NCBI RefSeq assembly: GCF_965208485.1
Contig: NZ_OZ242344.1
Coordinates: forward strand, 4,154,001-4,218,000
DNA length: 64,000 nt
Reading direction: 5' to 3'
Source of the DNA: Poriferisodalis sp965208485
GTDB lineage: Bacteria > Actinomycetota > Acidimicrobiia > Acidimicrobiales > Poriferisodalaceae
The first letter of the stretch is position 1. The number at the start of each line of letters is the position of its first letter. The position numbers and the translations under genes are program-made. The notes below the pieces were generated by a model. It worked only from the letters and a program-made list of their open reading frames with translations, did not search any database and was not told where the DNA came from. Positions 33,881 to 41,954 of the stretch are shown one piece after another.

Positions 33881-34052
33881 AGGCTGAGTCGACAGGCGAA
33901 GCTGCGCCCCGAGCGGCCCGCGAGCACAGCGAACATCAGCCGGAAGCATGAGGTGCTGCGAGGTGAAGGTTCGCCCAAGCCCGCAGCCTCTTGGCATCGC
34001 TCGGCGCGCCACGACGGGCACAGTGCCACCCATCGTGAGCTGAGCGGCTCCC

Positions 34053-34799
34053 ATGCTCGAAGTTGAAGGGCTCACCGCTCGCTACGGCTCCATAGCCGCA
34101 TTGCGCAATGCATCGCTGAACGTCGGGTCCGGTGAGGTCGTCGGTCTCATCGGACCCAACGGTGCGGGCAAGACCACGCTGCTCTCCGCCATCGCCGGGC
34201 TCATCGAGCCGGCCGAGGGCCGCGTGACCTTCGAGCGCGACGACATCACCGGGCACACGCCCGAGAAGCTGCTGCGCTCGGGCGTGGCGCTTGTGCCCGA
34301 GCACCGTCGCATCTTCGCCGACCTCACCGTGGAGGAGAACCTGAAGATCGGCGGGGTCACCGTGGCGCCGGCGAAGCGGGCCGAACTGCTGGACGAGATG
34401 GCCGAGCGCTTCGAGGTGCTCTCCGAGAAGTGGGATGTCCCGGCCGGGTTCCTGTCTGGCGGCGAGGCGCAGCAGTTGGCGATCGCCAGGGCGCTGATGT
34501 CGGCCCCCCGGCTGCTGATGATGGACGAGCCCTCCCTGGGGTTGGCGCCGGTGCTCGTGGACTTGGTGTTCGAGCTGATCGACACGTTGCGCGACCAGGG
34601 CCGCGCGCTGCTGGTGGTGGAGCAGAACGCTGCCCGGATGCTGGAGGTGTCCGACCGCGCCTACGTGCTGCGCAGCGGCGAAATCGTGGCCACGGGCACG
34701 GGCGCCGAGCTGAGCCGGCGAGACGATCTGTTCGACACCTTCGTCGGTCACGACGCCGGCAATGGCACTCCCCGACACGCCCAGGACGGTCCGCGATGA
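34053..34799 (+). CDS. livF: ABC transporter ATP-binding protein, LivF type
   Basis: 248 residues. Walker A 'GPNGAGKTTLLSAI', signature 'FLSGGEAQQLAIARAL', Walker B 'LLMMDEPSLGLAP', and the H-loop region 'LLVVEQNAARML' are intact. 'VPEHRRIFADLTVEENL' is typical of LivF rather than LivG. The stop overlaps the livH start (ATGA 34796-34799). It works with the LivG domain fused to LivM downstream. Confidence 0.93.
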   Translation: MLEVEGLTARYGSIAALRNASLNVGSGEVVGLIGPNGAGKTTLLSAIAGLIEPAEGRVTFERDDITGHTPEKLLRSGVALVPEHRRIFADLTVEENLKIGGVTVAPAKRAELLDEMAERFEVLSEKWDVPAGFLSGGEAQQLAIARALMSAPRLLMMDEPSLGLAPVLVDLVFELIDTLRDQGRALLVVEQNAARMLEVSDRAYVLRSGEIVATGTGAELSRRDDLFDTFVGHDAGNGTPRHAQDGPR

Positions 34800-35683
34800 C
34801 CGAGCTGGCGCAGAACCTCATCGACGGCTTGGGCCGGGGCAGCATCTACGCGCTGCTGGCGCTGGGCGTCGCCGTGGTCTTCGGCGTCATGCACCTGCTG
34901 AACTTCGCCCACGGCGAGCTGATAACCGTCGGCGGCTACGTGGCGCTGTGGACCCTCGGCGCGGGCTGGTCGTGGTACCTCGTGGCGCCGCTGATCGTGG
35001 TGAGCGCTGTGCTGACGTCGCTGGTGATCGAGCGGGTCGCGTTCTCACGGGTGCGGGGCAGTTCCGACTTCACGCTGCTGCTCACCTCCTTCGGCGTGCA
35101 CTTCGTGATCTCCGCCATCTTCCTGTTGTACGTGTCCGCGTCGGTCAAGCCGTTCGACCGCCCGACCTGGGTCACCAACACGTACTCGGTCGGGCCGCTC
35201 AACATCGAGGTGTACGACACCGCCGTCATCGTCGTGACCCTGCTGACGCTGGCAGGCACGACGTGGCTGGTGCAGCGGACCATGTTCGGGCTGTCGCTGC
35301 GCGCCGCCGCGGCCGATTTCGACACGGCTCGGCTGATGGGCGTGCGCTCGGACACCGTGATCCGGGGCGCCTTCGCGCTGTCAGGGCTGCTGGCCGGCAT
35401 CGCCGGGGTCTTCTGGCTGATGCGCGCCGGCAGCATCAGCCCGAGCGCGGGCATCGCCCCGATGCTCAAGGGCGTGCTGGCGGCACTCATCGGCGGCCTC
35501 GGCAGCCTGCGCGGAGCGGTGATCGGCGGGCTGGTGCTGGGACTGGCTGAGGTGCTGTTGCGTTCGCGCCTGCCCGACAGCGTCGCCGGCCTCACCGAGG
35601 GCGTCGTCTTCGGGCTGATCGCGCTGCTGTTCATCTTCAGGCCCCAGGGCTTGGTCACCGTCAGACACGCAGAGCGGGTCTGA
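34796..35683 (+). CDS. livH: ABC transporter permease, LivH type
   Basis: 295 residues with about eight membrane segments. N-terminal 'GLGRGSIYALLALGVAVVFG' and 'MHLLNFAHGELITVGGYVAL' are LivH hallmarks; the C-terminal coupling region 'IAPMLKGVLAALIGGLGSL' follows. The ATG overlaps the livF stop. The last codons (GAGCGGGTCTGA) are repeated 28 bases downstream, at the start of the next gene. Confidence 0.93.
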   Translation: MTELAQNLIDGLGRGSIYALLALGVAVVFGVMHLLNFAHGELITVGGYVALWTLGAGWSWYLVAPLIVVSAVLTSLVIERVAFSRVRGSSDFTLLLTSFGVHFVISAIFLLYVSASVKPFDRPTWVTNTYSVGPLNIEVYDTAVIVVTLLTLAGTTWLVQRTMFGLSLRAAAADFDTARLMGVRSDTVIRGAFALSGLLAGIAGVFWLMRAGSISPSAGIAPMLKGVLAALIGGLGSLRGAVIGGLVLGLAEVLLRSRLPDSVAGLTEGVVFGLIALLFIFRPQGLVTVRHAERV

Positions 35684-35712
35684 TCGGGTGGGTCGGATCG
35701 AGCGGGTCTGAT
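35672..35712 (+). repeat. 13-bp direct duplication spanning livH stop and livM start
   Basis: gagcgggtctgat occurs at 35672-35684, where it carries the livH stop TGA, and again at 35700-35712, where it runs into the ATG of the next gene (TGATG). The intervening bases are a related cgggtgggtcggat. The start region thus looks like a copy of the preceding stop region. Confidence 0.8.
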
Positions 35713-37603
35713 GTTCCCTCGCCTCGGGCGTGACGTCGGATTCCCGGTCTTGGGCTGCGTCGTGCTCTTCGCCGTGTTCCTGGCGGCCGGGCTGATCTAC
35801 GAGAGCTTCCAGGGCCGGGCGGCCGAGCGTCTGGTGACGGTCATGCTGATCGACGCCATCATCGTGCTGGGCATCCAGATCTACGTCGGCAACACCGGCG
35901 TGCTGTCGTTCGGGCATATCGGCTTCGGCGCCATCGCCGGCTACGCCTTCGCGGTCTTCGCCATCAGTCCCGACGAGAAGCTGAAGCGCATCGATGACGC
36001 CCCGTTCGGATTGGATGAGGTGCTGCTGAACCCGGTGCTGGCCGGCGTCGTGGCCATCGGGGTGACGGTGGTCGTGGCGGCGATGGTGGGCGTCGGCTTG
36101 GCCCGCTCGGGCGCGGAGTCGGGCGCTGTCGCGGCAACGGTCATCACCTTGGCGTTGCTGTTCGTCACCCATGAGGTGGCCCGCAACTGGCCCGACCTGA
36201 CCGGCGGCAGCCGGGCGGGTCTGACGTTCAAGATCGGCGCCGCGCTCGACAGCCGGCTGCCGATCTATCTCTGCCTGTTCGGGGCGCTGATCATTGCCCG
36301 GCTGTATGCGCAGAGCCGCAGCGGCAAGCTTGCGGTCGCGGCGAGGGAGGACAATCTGGCCGCCCGTGCCATGGGCGTGAACCCGCTGGTGCAGCAGACC
36401 GCGGCGTTGCTCATCTCGGTGGCGGTGGTCAGCATCGGGTCGTCGCTGCGGGTGTACGAGAACGGCTCGATCCTGCCCGACGACTTCTTCTTCAACTACA
36501 CGCTGCTGACGCTGGCGATGCTGATCGTGGGCGGCCGCAACAGCGTCACCGGCGCGCTGGCTGGTGTCGCGGTGATGACGATCGGGCGCGAGGCGGCGCG
36601 ACGCCTCGGCCAGGACGGCTACGAGCTGTTCGGGCTGAGCTTGGACGCCGGGCTGTTGGACTGGATCTTCCGGGAGAACTTGCAGACGGTGTTCTTGGGC
36701 TTGGCGATGCTGGGCTTCATGATCTTCCGCTCCGAGGGATTGCTGGGGGATTGGGAGCTGGACGCGTGGCTGTGGCGTCGCTGGCAGCGTCGCCGGCCTG
36801 CCGAGCGGCCCGAGCCGTTGGCGGAGGTGGTGCCGGTGGGCTTGCACGCCGAGGTGTCTCGCCAGGGCGCAGCTCTCGACGTGGGGGAGCTGGTTGTCGA
36901 TTTCGGCGGCTTCCGGGCGCTCGACGGGGCCGGGCTGACCGTTGCCCCCGATGAAGTCGTGGGTCTGATCGGGCCGAATGGCGCCGGCAAGACAACGCTG
37001 GTGAACGTCATCACCGGGGTGGTGGAGCCGGCATCGGGCTGGTTCAAGTTGGGAGACCGGGTGCTGAACTCCGAGCCGAGCCATGAGATCGCACGGGCCG
37101 GCTTGGTGCGCACGTTCCAGAACCTGAGGCTGTTCGGGGCGCTGACCGTGCGCCAGAATGTGGAGCTGGCCGGCCGTGTGGCGGCCCGGCACCGGCCGGG
37201 GCTGCATCCAGGCGTGGACGAGCTGGTTGCCGAGGCGGGCCTGTGGGACGTGCGCGATCGCCGGGTCCGCGAGCTCGACTACGGCAGTGCACGGCGGCTC
37301 GAGCTGGCACGTGCCGCGGCGATGGCGCCCGCCTTCTTGCTGCTGGACGAGCCCACGAGCGGCATGAGCGACGCTGAGTCCGCCGAGATGATTGGACGCG
37401 TCCGGCATATGGCCGCAGCGGTCGACGCCGGCGTGCTGGTGATCGACCACGACCTCAACTTCATCACCGGCATCAGCGATCGGATCTACGTGCTCGACCA
37501 GGGCCAGGTCATCAGCGCCGGCACGCCTGAGGAGGTGCAAGCGGACCCAGCGGTGCAGGCCGCCTACCTCGGCGCTGAAACCGGTGCGCAACCCTCGGCC
37601 TGA
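35711..37603 (+). CDS. Fused ABC permease-ATPase (LivM-LivG)
   Basis: 630 residues joining two normally separate subunits. Residues about 1-345 are a LivM permease ('IYVGNTGVLSFGHIGFGAIA', 'NSVTGALAGVAVMTIG'). After a basic linker (about 350-390), residues 395-625 form a LivG ATPase: Walker A 'GPNGAGKTTLVNVI', 'LVRTFQNLRLFGALTVRQN', a degenerate signature 'LDYGSARRLELARAAA' and Walker B 'FLLLDEPTSGMSD'. The signature SGGxx is replaced by DYGSA, tolerable if LivF supplies a full signature. Reading frame is continuous. Confidence 0.9.
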   Translation: MFPRLGRDVGFPVLGCVVLFAVFLAAGLIYESFQGRAAERLVTVMLIDAIIVLGIQIYVGNTGVLSFGHIGFGAIAGYAFAVFAISPDEKLKRIDDAPFGLDEVLLNPVLAGVVAIGVTVVVAAMVGVGLARSGAESGAVAATVITLALLFVTHEVARNWPDLTGGSRAGLTFKIGAALDSRLPIYLCLFGALIIARLYAQSRSGKLAVAAREDNLAARAMGVNPLVQQTAALLISVAVVSIGSSLRVYENGSILPDDFFFNYTLLTLAMLIVGGRNSVTGALAGVAVMTIGREAARRLGQDGYELFGLSLDAGLLDWIFRENLQTVFLGLAMLGFMIFRSEGLLGDWELDAWLWRRWQRRRPAERPEPLAEVVPVGLHAEVSRQGAALDVGELVVDFGGFRALDGAGLTVAPDEVVGLIGPNGAGKTTLVNVITGVVEPASGWFKLGDRVLNSEPSHEIARAGLVRTFQNLRLFGALTVRQNVELAGRVAARHRPGLHPGVDELVAEAGLWDVRDRRVRELDYGSARRLELARAAAMAPAFLLLDEPTSGMSDAESAEMIGRVRHMAAAVDAGVLVIDHDLNFITGISDRIYVLDQGQVISAGTPEEVQADPAVQAAYLGAETGAQPSA

Positions 37604-37639
37604 AGGGGCTCAAGTGTCTGCGACATCGAAGTCCGCCAC

Positions 37640-38072
37640 GAGACTCAAGCGCCATTCGAACGGCGACGCGGACCTCCGCCAGCGCGGAGTCGATGTCGGC
37701 CGCCAGCGGGCCGCTGCGGTCCCCGCCCGCCCACGCCTGCTCGCGCACCCGCCCAGCCGCGTCAAGCAACACCGCCGCGCCGTCCGCGCCGAGCCCGGTG
37801 AGCACCCGATACAGCGCTGAGTCCGACGCAACTTCGCCGAACGGCTCGTGCTGCGCCCTCAGATGCTCGATGTCGCTGCACGCCTCACCGCCCCAAGCGG
37901 CCGTCAACAGCCCATGGGTCAGCATCACGCCGCGGTCGTGCATCGGGGCGCGCTCCCCGCTTTGGGGCGCCGCGGCCGACAGCGCGTCCGTCAGCCCGAC
38001 ACGGTCCGCGAAGCCGCCCAAAGCGGACAGCCCGCGCCCCACGCCACCCGTTGCCCGCCGCCTGCCAGACAC
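37640..38072 (-). pseudogene. N-terminal remnant of an IS1380-family transposase
   Basis: The reverse strand reads 'GGFADRVGLTDALSAAA', 'HDRGVMLTHGLLTAAWGGEA', 'DIEHLRAQHEPFGEVASD' and 'PLAADIDSALAEV', the first third of IS1380-type DDE transposases up to the first catalytic Asp region. The rest is missing; the frame then runs into the end of the fused transporter gene. No terminal inverted repeats are recognisable. It marks one edge of the surface-protein island. Confidence 0.7.
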
Positions 38073-38276
38073 GCACTTGCGGCTCGGTTTGTCTGTGTTG
38101 GTTTGGATGTGTTGTATGGTGTCGGCTTGTTGCCGGCAGGGATGTCGGCAGGCCGGTGTTGTGTCGGTTGTGTTGTCGGCTGTTTTGTGGAGGCTGGTGC
38201 GGTGAGCGGTTCTGTGCGGTTCGGTGGGGCTTGTGGTGTGGGGCGTGTGGTGGGTGTGCGGCGTGGCGGCGGGTTG
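38073..38276 (+). other. Keto-rich (G/T) leader upstream of the FN3 surface-protein gene
   Basis: About 200 bases are nearly free of A and dominated by G and T (gtttgtctgtgttgg, gtgttgtgtcggttgtg), ending at the poly-C tract. Frames through it encode Cys/Trp/Val-rich nonsense, so I treat it as leader DNA, not coding. It presumably contains the promoter; no clear -10/-35 is visible. Confidence 0.6.
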
Positions 38277-38291
38277 CCCCCCCCCCCCCCC
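38277..38291 (+). repeat. Homopolymeric C15 tract immediately before the ribosome-binding site
   Basis: Fifteen consecutive C residues (38277-38291) abut GGAGAAG (38292-38298), which is followed by the GTG start at 38300. Long poly-C/G tracts are slippage-prone and act as phase-variation switches in other bacteria. Here length changes would alter spacing or structure in the 5' leader, not the reading frame, unless translation starts upstream. Confidence 0.9.
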
Positions 38292-38299
38292 GGAGAAGC

Positions 38300-41200
38300 G
38301 TGCGGCGTTGGGGTGCGGCGTTTGCGGTGTTGGCGTTGTGCGCGTCGGTGGCGGTGCCGGTGGGTGCCAGCGAGTCGGTGCCGGAGCTGGTTGGGGTGGC
38401 GGTTGCGAGTGATGCTGCGGGTGAGCTGAGGGTTTGGTGGGAGGCGCCTGAGCTGGCGCCGTTCGAGTATCGGGTGCGGTGGGCGCGCGACGATTTGGAG
38501 TATCTGTCGTGGCGACAGCCCGATGAGGCCGGTCGGGGCAATGCGTGGCCGGGTGGTGACGCGACGTCGGTGACGCTGTCTGGTCTTGATGAGGGCGCCG
38601 GTTACAAGGTGATGGTGCGGGCGCGGTTCCGCACCGCTGAGGGCAAGGTGGCCGCGTCGCCGTGGAGCGACGAGCTCACTGTTACCGTCGCCGCCGCGCC
38701 GGTCGCCTCACAGCACCAGCAAGACCCCTACCAGGACGATCAGTCTGAGCAGCCCCAGCAGGACGACCAGGCCGAGCAGGAGGTCCAGGGTCAGCAGGAG
38801 GCCCAGCAGCAGGAGCAGGACGATCAAGAGCAGCAGCAGGCCCAGCAGAAGTCTGACCCGCAGCAGGATGAGGAGGCCCAGCAGGGCGAGGCCCAGCAGT
38901 CCCAGCAGCAGGAGGCCGAGGATCAGCAGGCCCAGCAGTCCGAGCAGGAGCAGGAGTCCGGCCAGCAGGAGCAGGGGTCCGAGCAGGCGCAGGAGGGGTC
39001 TGAGGGGTCTGGGCTGGGCTGGGGCGAGATCGGCGGGTTTGTGGTGTCGAGCGGTGCGCCGGGGGAGTTGACGATTTCGTGGTCGACGCCGGATCCGGTG
39101 CCGGATGATTATCGGGTGATGTGGGCGCAGGAGGATCTGGGGTGGCTGACCTATCGGCGGCTGGGCGACGGCGAGACCCGCGGGAACCTGTACCCGGCGG
39201 GCGATGTGACGTCGTTCACGCTGCGGAACCTGCCTGTGGGCGTCACCTACAAAGTGCAGATGCGCGCCCGCTACGGCGTCACCGGCTCGGGGCCGTTCGC
39301 GCGCACCGAGCGCAGCGGCCCGCTCACCGGTCTGGCCACCGTCGAGATCGCCGACACGGTGCCGCTGCCGGGCGCGCCGCGGCTGACGGGCACTGCGCTG
39401 GGCCCGTTCGGGGCGGTGACGCTGTGGTGGGCCGCGCCTGCCGAGGGCGGCCCCGTGGAGGGCTATCGGGTGTGGCGCGGCCCACGGCCTGACGAGCTGG
39501 CGGTGATCGCGGACGGCCTCGCCGCTGAGGTGACCACTTACACCGACACGACCACGCCGCCGGGCCAGACGCTGCACTACGCCGTGCAGGCCTACAACGG
39601 CACCGGAACCGGGCCCGCCTCTGGCGCCCTCAGCGCTGCCACGCCCGCGCTGCCCCAAGCACGCGCCGAGCCGGTGCTGATCGAGCCGGTGCTGGTCGAG
39701 TTCGTCGACCCCGAGCCGCTCATCGCCGCCCCCCAGAACGCAGAGACCCCGCTGGTCACCAACTTCGCGTACGGCACCGCAAGTGCCACTAGCCAGCTTC
39801 TCGGAGGGGCTGTGGATGGGACGGCGCAGGCGTTCCAGTTGGACCCTTCCTCGGGCAGCTGGCGGCTCGAGGCGGTCGAGCTGCAGATGAGGCGGCGGCA
39901 GTCAAGCATACGGAACCGGGGCCGTGTGACGATTCACGCCTCCCAGGGCCATTTTCCCGGTGAGGTGCTGTGGGAGCTGACCCCGCCGGCGGACTATCTC
40001 ACCGACGCCGACACCGACTTCCGCACCTACCGGTTCAGCGCGCCCGAAGGCGCCGTCCTCGAGCAGGGCGACACCTACTGGCTGGTTCTGGAACATCTGG
40101 AGAGCGGCGCGGCCGAGGCGACCCTTTCGGGGGCGACCAGAAGGCCGGCGGCGTTTGCGGTCCTCTCGGACAACCAGGACGGTCCCGGCTTCTCCATATG
40201 GGATTACATCCTGACTCGCGGGATCGGGGACGCCTGGAACCTGTCGACCTCAAATAGCCGGGTTGCGTTGGCGGTGTACGGGGAGCAGTTCGACGAGCCT
40301 GGTAATGAGGCGTCGCGCAGTGTGGTGGCTGCGGGTGGTTCGGTTGGGGGTGCGTTTCATCGGTCGCGTGATGTGGACTGGTTCAAGATGACGGGTTTGG
40401 AGGCGGGCCGGGTGTATGTGGTCGATGTGCGGGGCGGCAGCGCCCGGCGGGCGGCGATCGTGGCGATCTATGACAGCGACGGCGCTCAGCTTGCCGGGTC
40501 GGGCGCGAGCAACGATTACCAGTTGCACAGCGTCGGGGAGCTTGCTCGCCGCAGGGCGTATTTCTCGCCGCCGTCGGATGGGGATTATTTCGTGGGGGTG
40601 GAGCTGCCGCATCTGTCGGGTGGGGTGTGGGCGTTCTACAGCGATGTGGTGTCGGATCCGGCGTCGGCGCCGGCTGGTGCGCTGGTGGATCGCTGCCACA
40701 GGTGCGGGCTCCGGGAGGCGTATGTGGTGCTGTCCACCTATACGGTGGCGGTCACCGACCTGCGCAGCACCACCGTTCATTCTCTGGGCACTCAAGTCGC
40801 TGCGGACGCGGCGACGGTGGCGGTGGGGTCGAGCGTGGAGGGGTTCTTGCACGACAGCTTCACGCTCGGCGCGCTCACGACCGGCGCGGGCGCGCAGCTG
40901 GTGCGGGTGGAGGGGCTCGAGGCGGGCCGCCGCAACCAGTTCACGCTCAGGATGCACGACATCGGCGGGTCGCTGCTCAACGACGTCAGGCCGTTTATCT
41001 CCAACATTAACGTCGACTTCGACGTCGCTTCGGAGGGGATGATAAGCCTTCATGACTTCGGGGTTGCGGGGGGCTTTTCCCGCACCAGCGGCTCCTGGGA
41101 GCATTGGTTCACCCAGGCCGCTTCGGACTATGTGCGCACGGCGGCCAATTTCGAGAACGAGGCGCTCCATCTGTCTGCCCATGACGGCTCGCTCAACCAG

Positions 41201-41800
41201 CCGCCGAGCGCGTATTTGGGGTCGCGTTACACGCTGTATGCGTGGGGCGAGGCCGAGGATCCCGTGGGGGAGGCCCCGGGCGAGGACCTGCCCGGCACCG
41301 ACGGGTGGCGCTGGCGGCTGCGCCGGCATCTGTTCACGCCGGGGTTCGTGAGCGCCGACGCCGGAGAGGCGGCGGTGTCGGCGACGGTGGACCGTGACGG
41401 TGACAGCGACTGGTTCCGGGCGTGGATGAGCATGCACGACTACAACACCGCGACGGTCACCCAGACCGCGTCGGCGGGCTGTCTGCGGGTGCGCATGTAC
41501 CAGTCCCCCACGATCGTCGACGTGGGGGTTCCGTGGGTCCGCGGCGAGAGCGAGTGGTCGAACGCGACGCGCATCACCGCCGCCTGGGACCCCTACTACG
41601 ACCACGGCGGGCTGCGCGAGCAGTTCACCTTCGAGGGCATCCACTACATCAGCGTCGAGGCCGGCCCGCTGTACACCCACAACACCGACAGCACCACCCG
41701 CTGCACCCTCGCCGGGCTGAGCAACACCCAGCGAGCCGACTACACCCGATCGAACCCCCGCACCGAATACACCGTCACCTTCACCAAGGGGCTTATGTAG
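38300..41800 (+). CDS. Large secreted fibronectin-type-III multidomain surface protein
   Basis: 1166 residues from GTG 38300 with GGAGAAG in front. Signal peptide 1-23 ends 'VAVPVGA'. Domain order: FN3 (27-130); Gln/Glu/Asp-rich unstructured linker (136-235); FN3 (237-350); FN3 (355-450, 'GYRVWRGPRPDELAVIADG'); a choice-of-anchor-R-like beta domain (about 483-663, 'TYRFSAPEGAVLEQGDTYWL'); PPC-like domain(s) (667-816, 'DVDWFKMTGLEAGRVYVVDV'); and an unassigned C-terminal half including 'VDRDGDSDWFRAWM'. No catalytic site or wall anchor is visible. Adhesion or host interaction is inferred. Convergent with the next giant gene. Upstream codon use is unusually rich in GTG/GGT. Confidence 0.85.
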   Translation: MRRWGAAFAVLALCASVAVPVGASESVPELVGVAVASDAAGELRVWWEAPELAPFEYRVRWARDDLEYLSWRQPDEAGRGNAWPGGDATSVTLSGLDEGAGYKVMVRARFRTAEGKVAASPWSDELTVTVAAAPVASQHQQDPYQDDQSEQPQQDDQAEQEVQGQQEAQQQEQDDQEQQQAQQKSDPQQDEEAQQGEAQQSQQQEAEDQQAQQSEQEQESGQQEQGSEQAQEGSEGSGLGWGEIGGFVVSSGAPGELTISWSTPDPVPDDYRVMWAQEDLGWLTYRRLGDGETRGNLYPAGDVTSFTLRNLPVGVTYKVQMRARYGVTGSGPFARTERSGPLTGLATVEIADTVPLPGAPRLTGTALGPFGAVTLWWAAPAEGGPVEGYRVWRGPRPDELAVIADGLAAEVTTYTDTTTPPGQTLHYAVQAYNGTGTGPASGALSAATPALPQARAEPVLIEPVLVEFVDPEPLIAAPQNAETPLVTNFAYGTASATSQLLGGAVDGTAQAFQLDPSSGSWRLEAVELQMRRRQSSIRNRGRVTIHASQGHFPGEVLWELTPPADYLTDADTDFRTYRFSAPEGAVLEQGDTYWLVLEHLESGAAEATLSGATRRPAAFAVLSDNQDGPGFSIWDYILTRGIGDAWNLSTSNSRVALAVYGEQFDEPGNEASRSVVAAGGSVGGAFHRSRDVDWFKMTGLEAGRVYVVDVRGGSARRAAIVAIYDSDGAQLAGSGASNDYQLHSVGELARRRAYFSPPSDGDYFVGVELPHLSGGVWAFYSDVVSDPASAPAGALVDRCHRCGLREAYVVLSTYTVAVTDLRSTTVHSLGTQVAADAATVAVGSSVEGFLHDSFTLGALTTGAGAQLVRVEGLEAGRRNQFTLRMHDIGGSLLNDVRPFISNINVDFDVASEGMISLHDFGVAGGFSRTSGSWEHWFTQAASDYVRTAANFENEALHLSAHDGSLNQPPSAYLGSRYTLYAWGEAEDPVGEAPGEDLPGTDGWRWRLRRHLFTPGFVSADAGEAAVSATVDRDGDSDWFRAWMSMHDYNTATVTQTASAGCLRVRMYQSPTIVDVGVPWVRGESEWSNATRITAAWDPYYDHGGLREQFTFEGIHYISVEAGPLYTHNTDSTTRCTLAGLSNTQRADYTRSNPRTEYTVTFTKGLM

Positions 41801-41893
41801 AATAGTTTCCTGCAACGGTGCGACCAGCAAGAACGTTGATGGATGTGAAAAGCGTTTCCGCAGGTCACAGCCGTGTCGTCAACTATTGTATGC

Positions 41894-41916
41894 AAGCCCC
41901 TTCACAAGGGTTGGCT
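41894..41916. terminator. Hairpin between the two convergent surface-protein genes
   Basis: AGCC-CCTT-cac-AAGG-(gtt)-GGCT can fold with one bulge and is followed by ctctt. The gap of about 150 bases between the stops holds no other feature. A terminator shared by both genes is plausible but weakly supported. Confidence 0.4.
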
Positions 41917-41954
41917 CTTCGAAGAACTCGATTGACGGCACCGAAGGCGCCCGA

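Noticed and set aside
35381..37591. 736-codon open frame opposite livM-livG
   Set aside because: Shadow of a well-conserved transporter gene; Gln/His/Arg-rich product without motifs.
38708..39658. Leu-rich reverse-strand frame resembling a membrane protein
   Set aside because: It is the reverse complement of the CAG/GAG-rich linker of the FN3 protein; the poly-Leu helix look is an artefact of codon complementarity.
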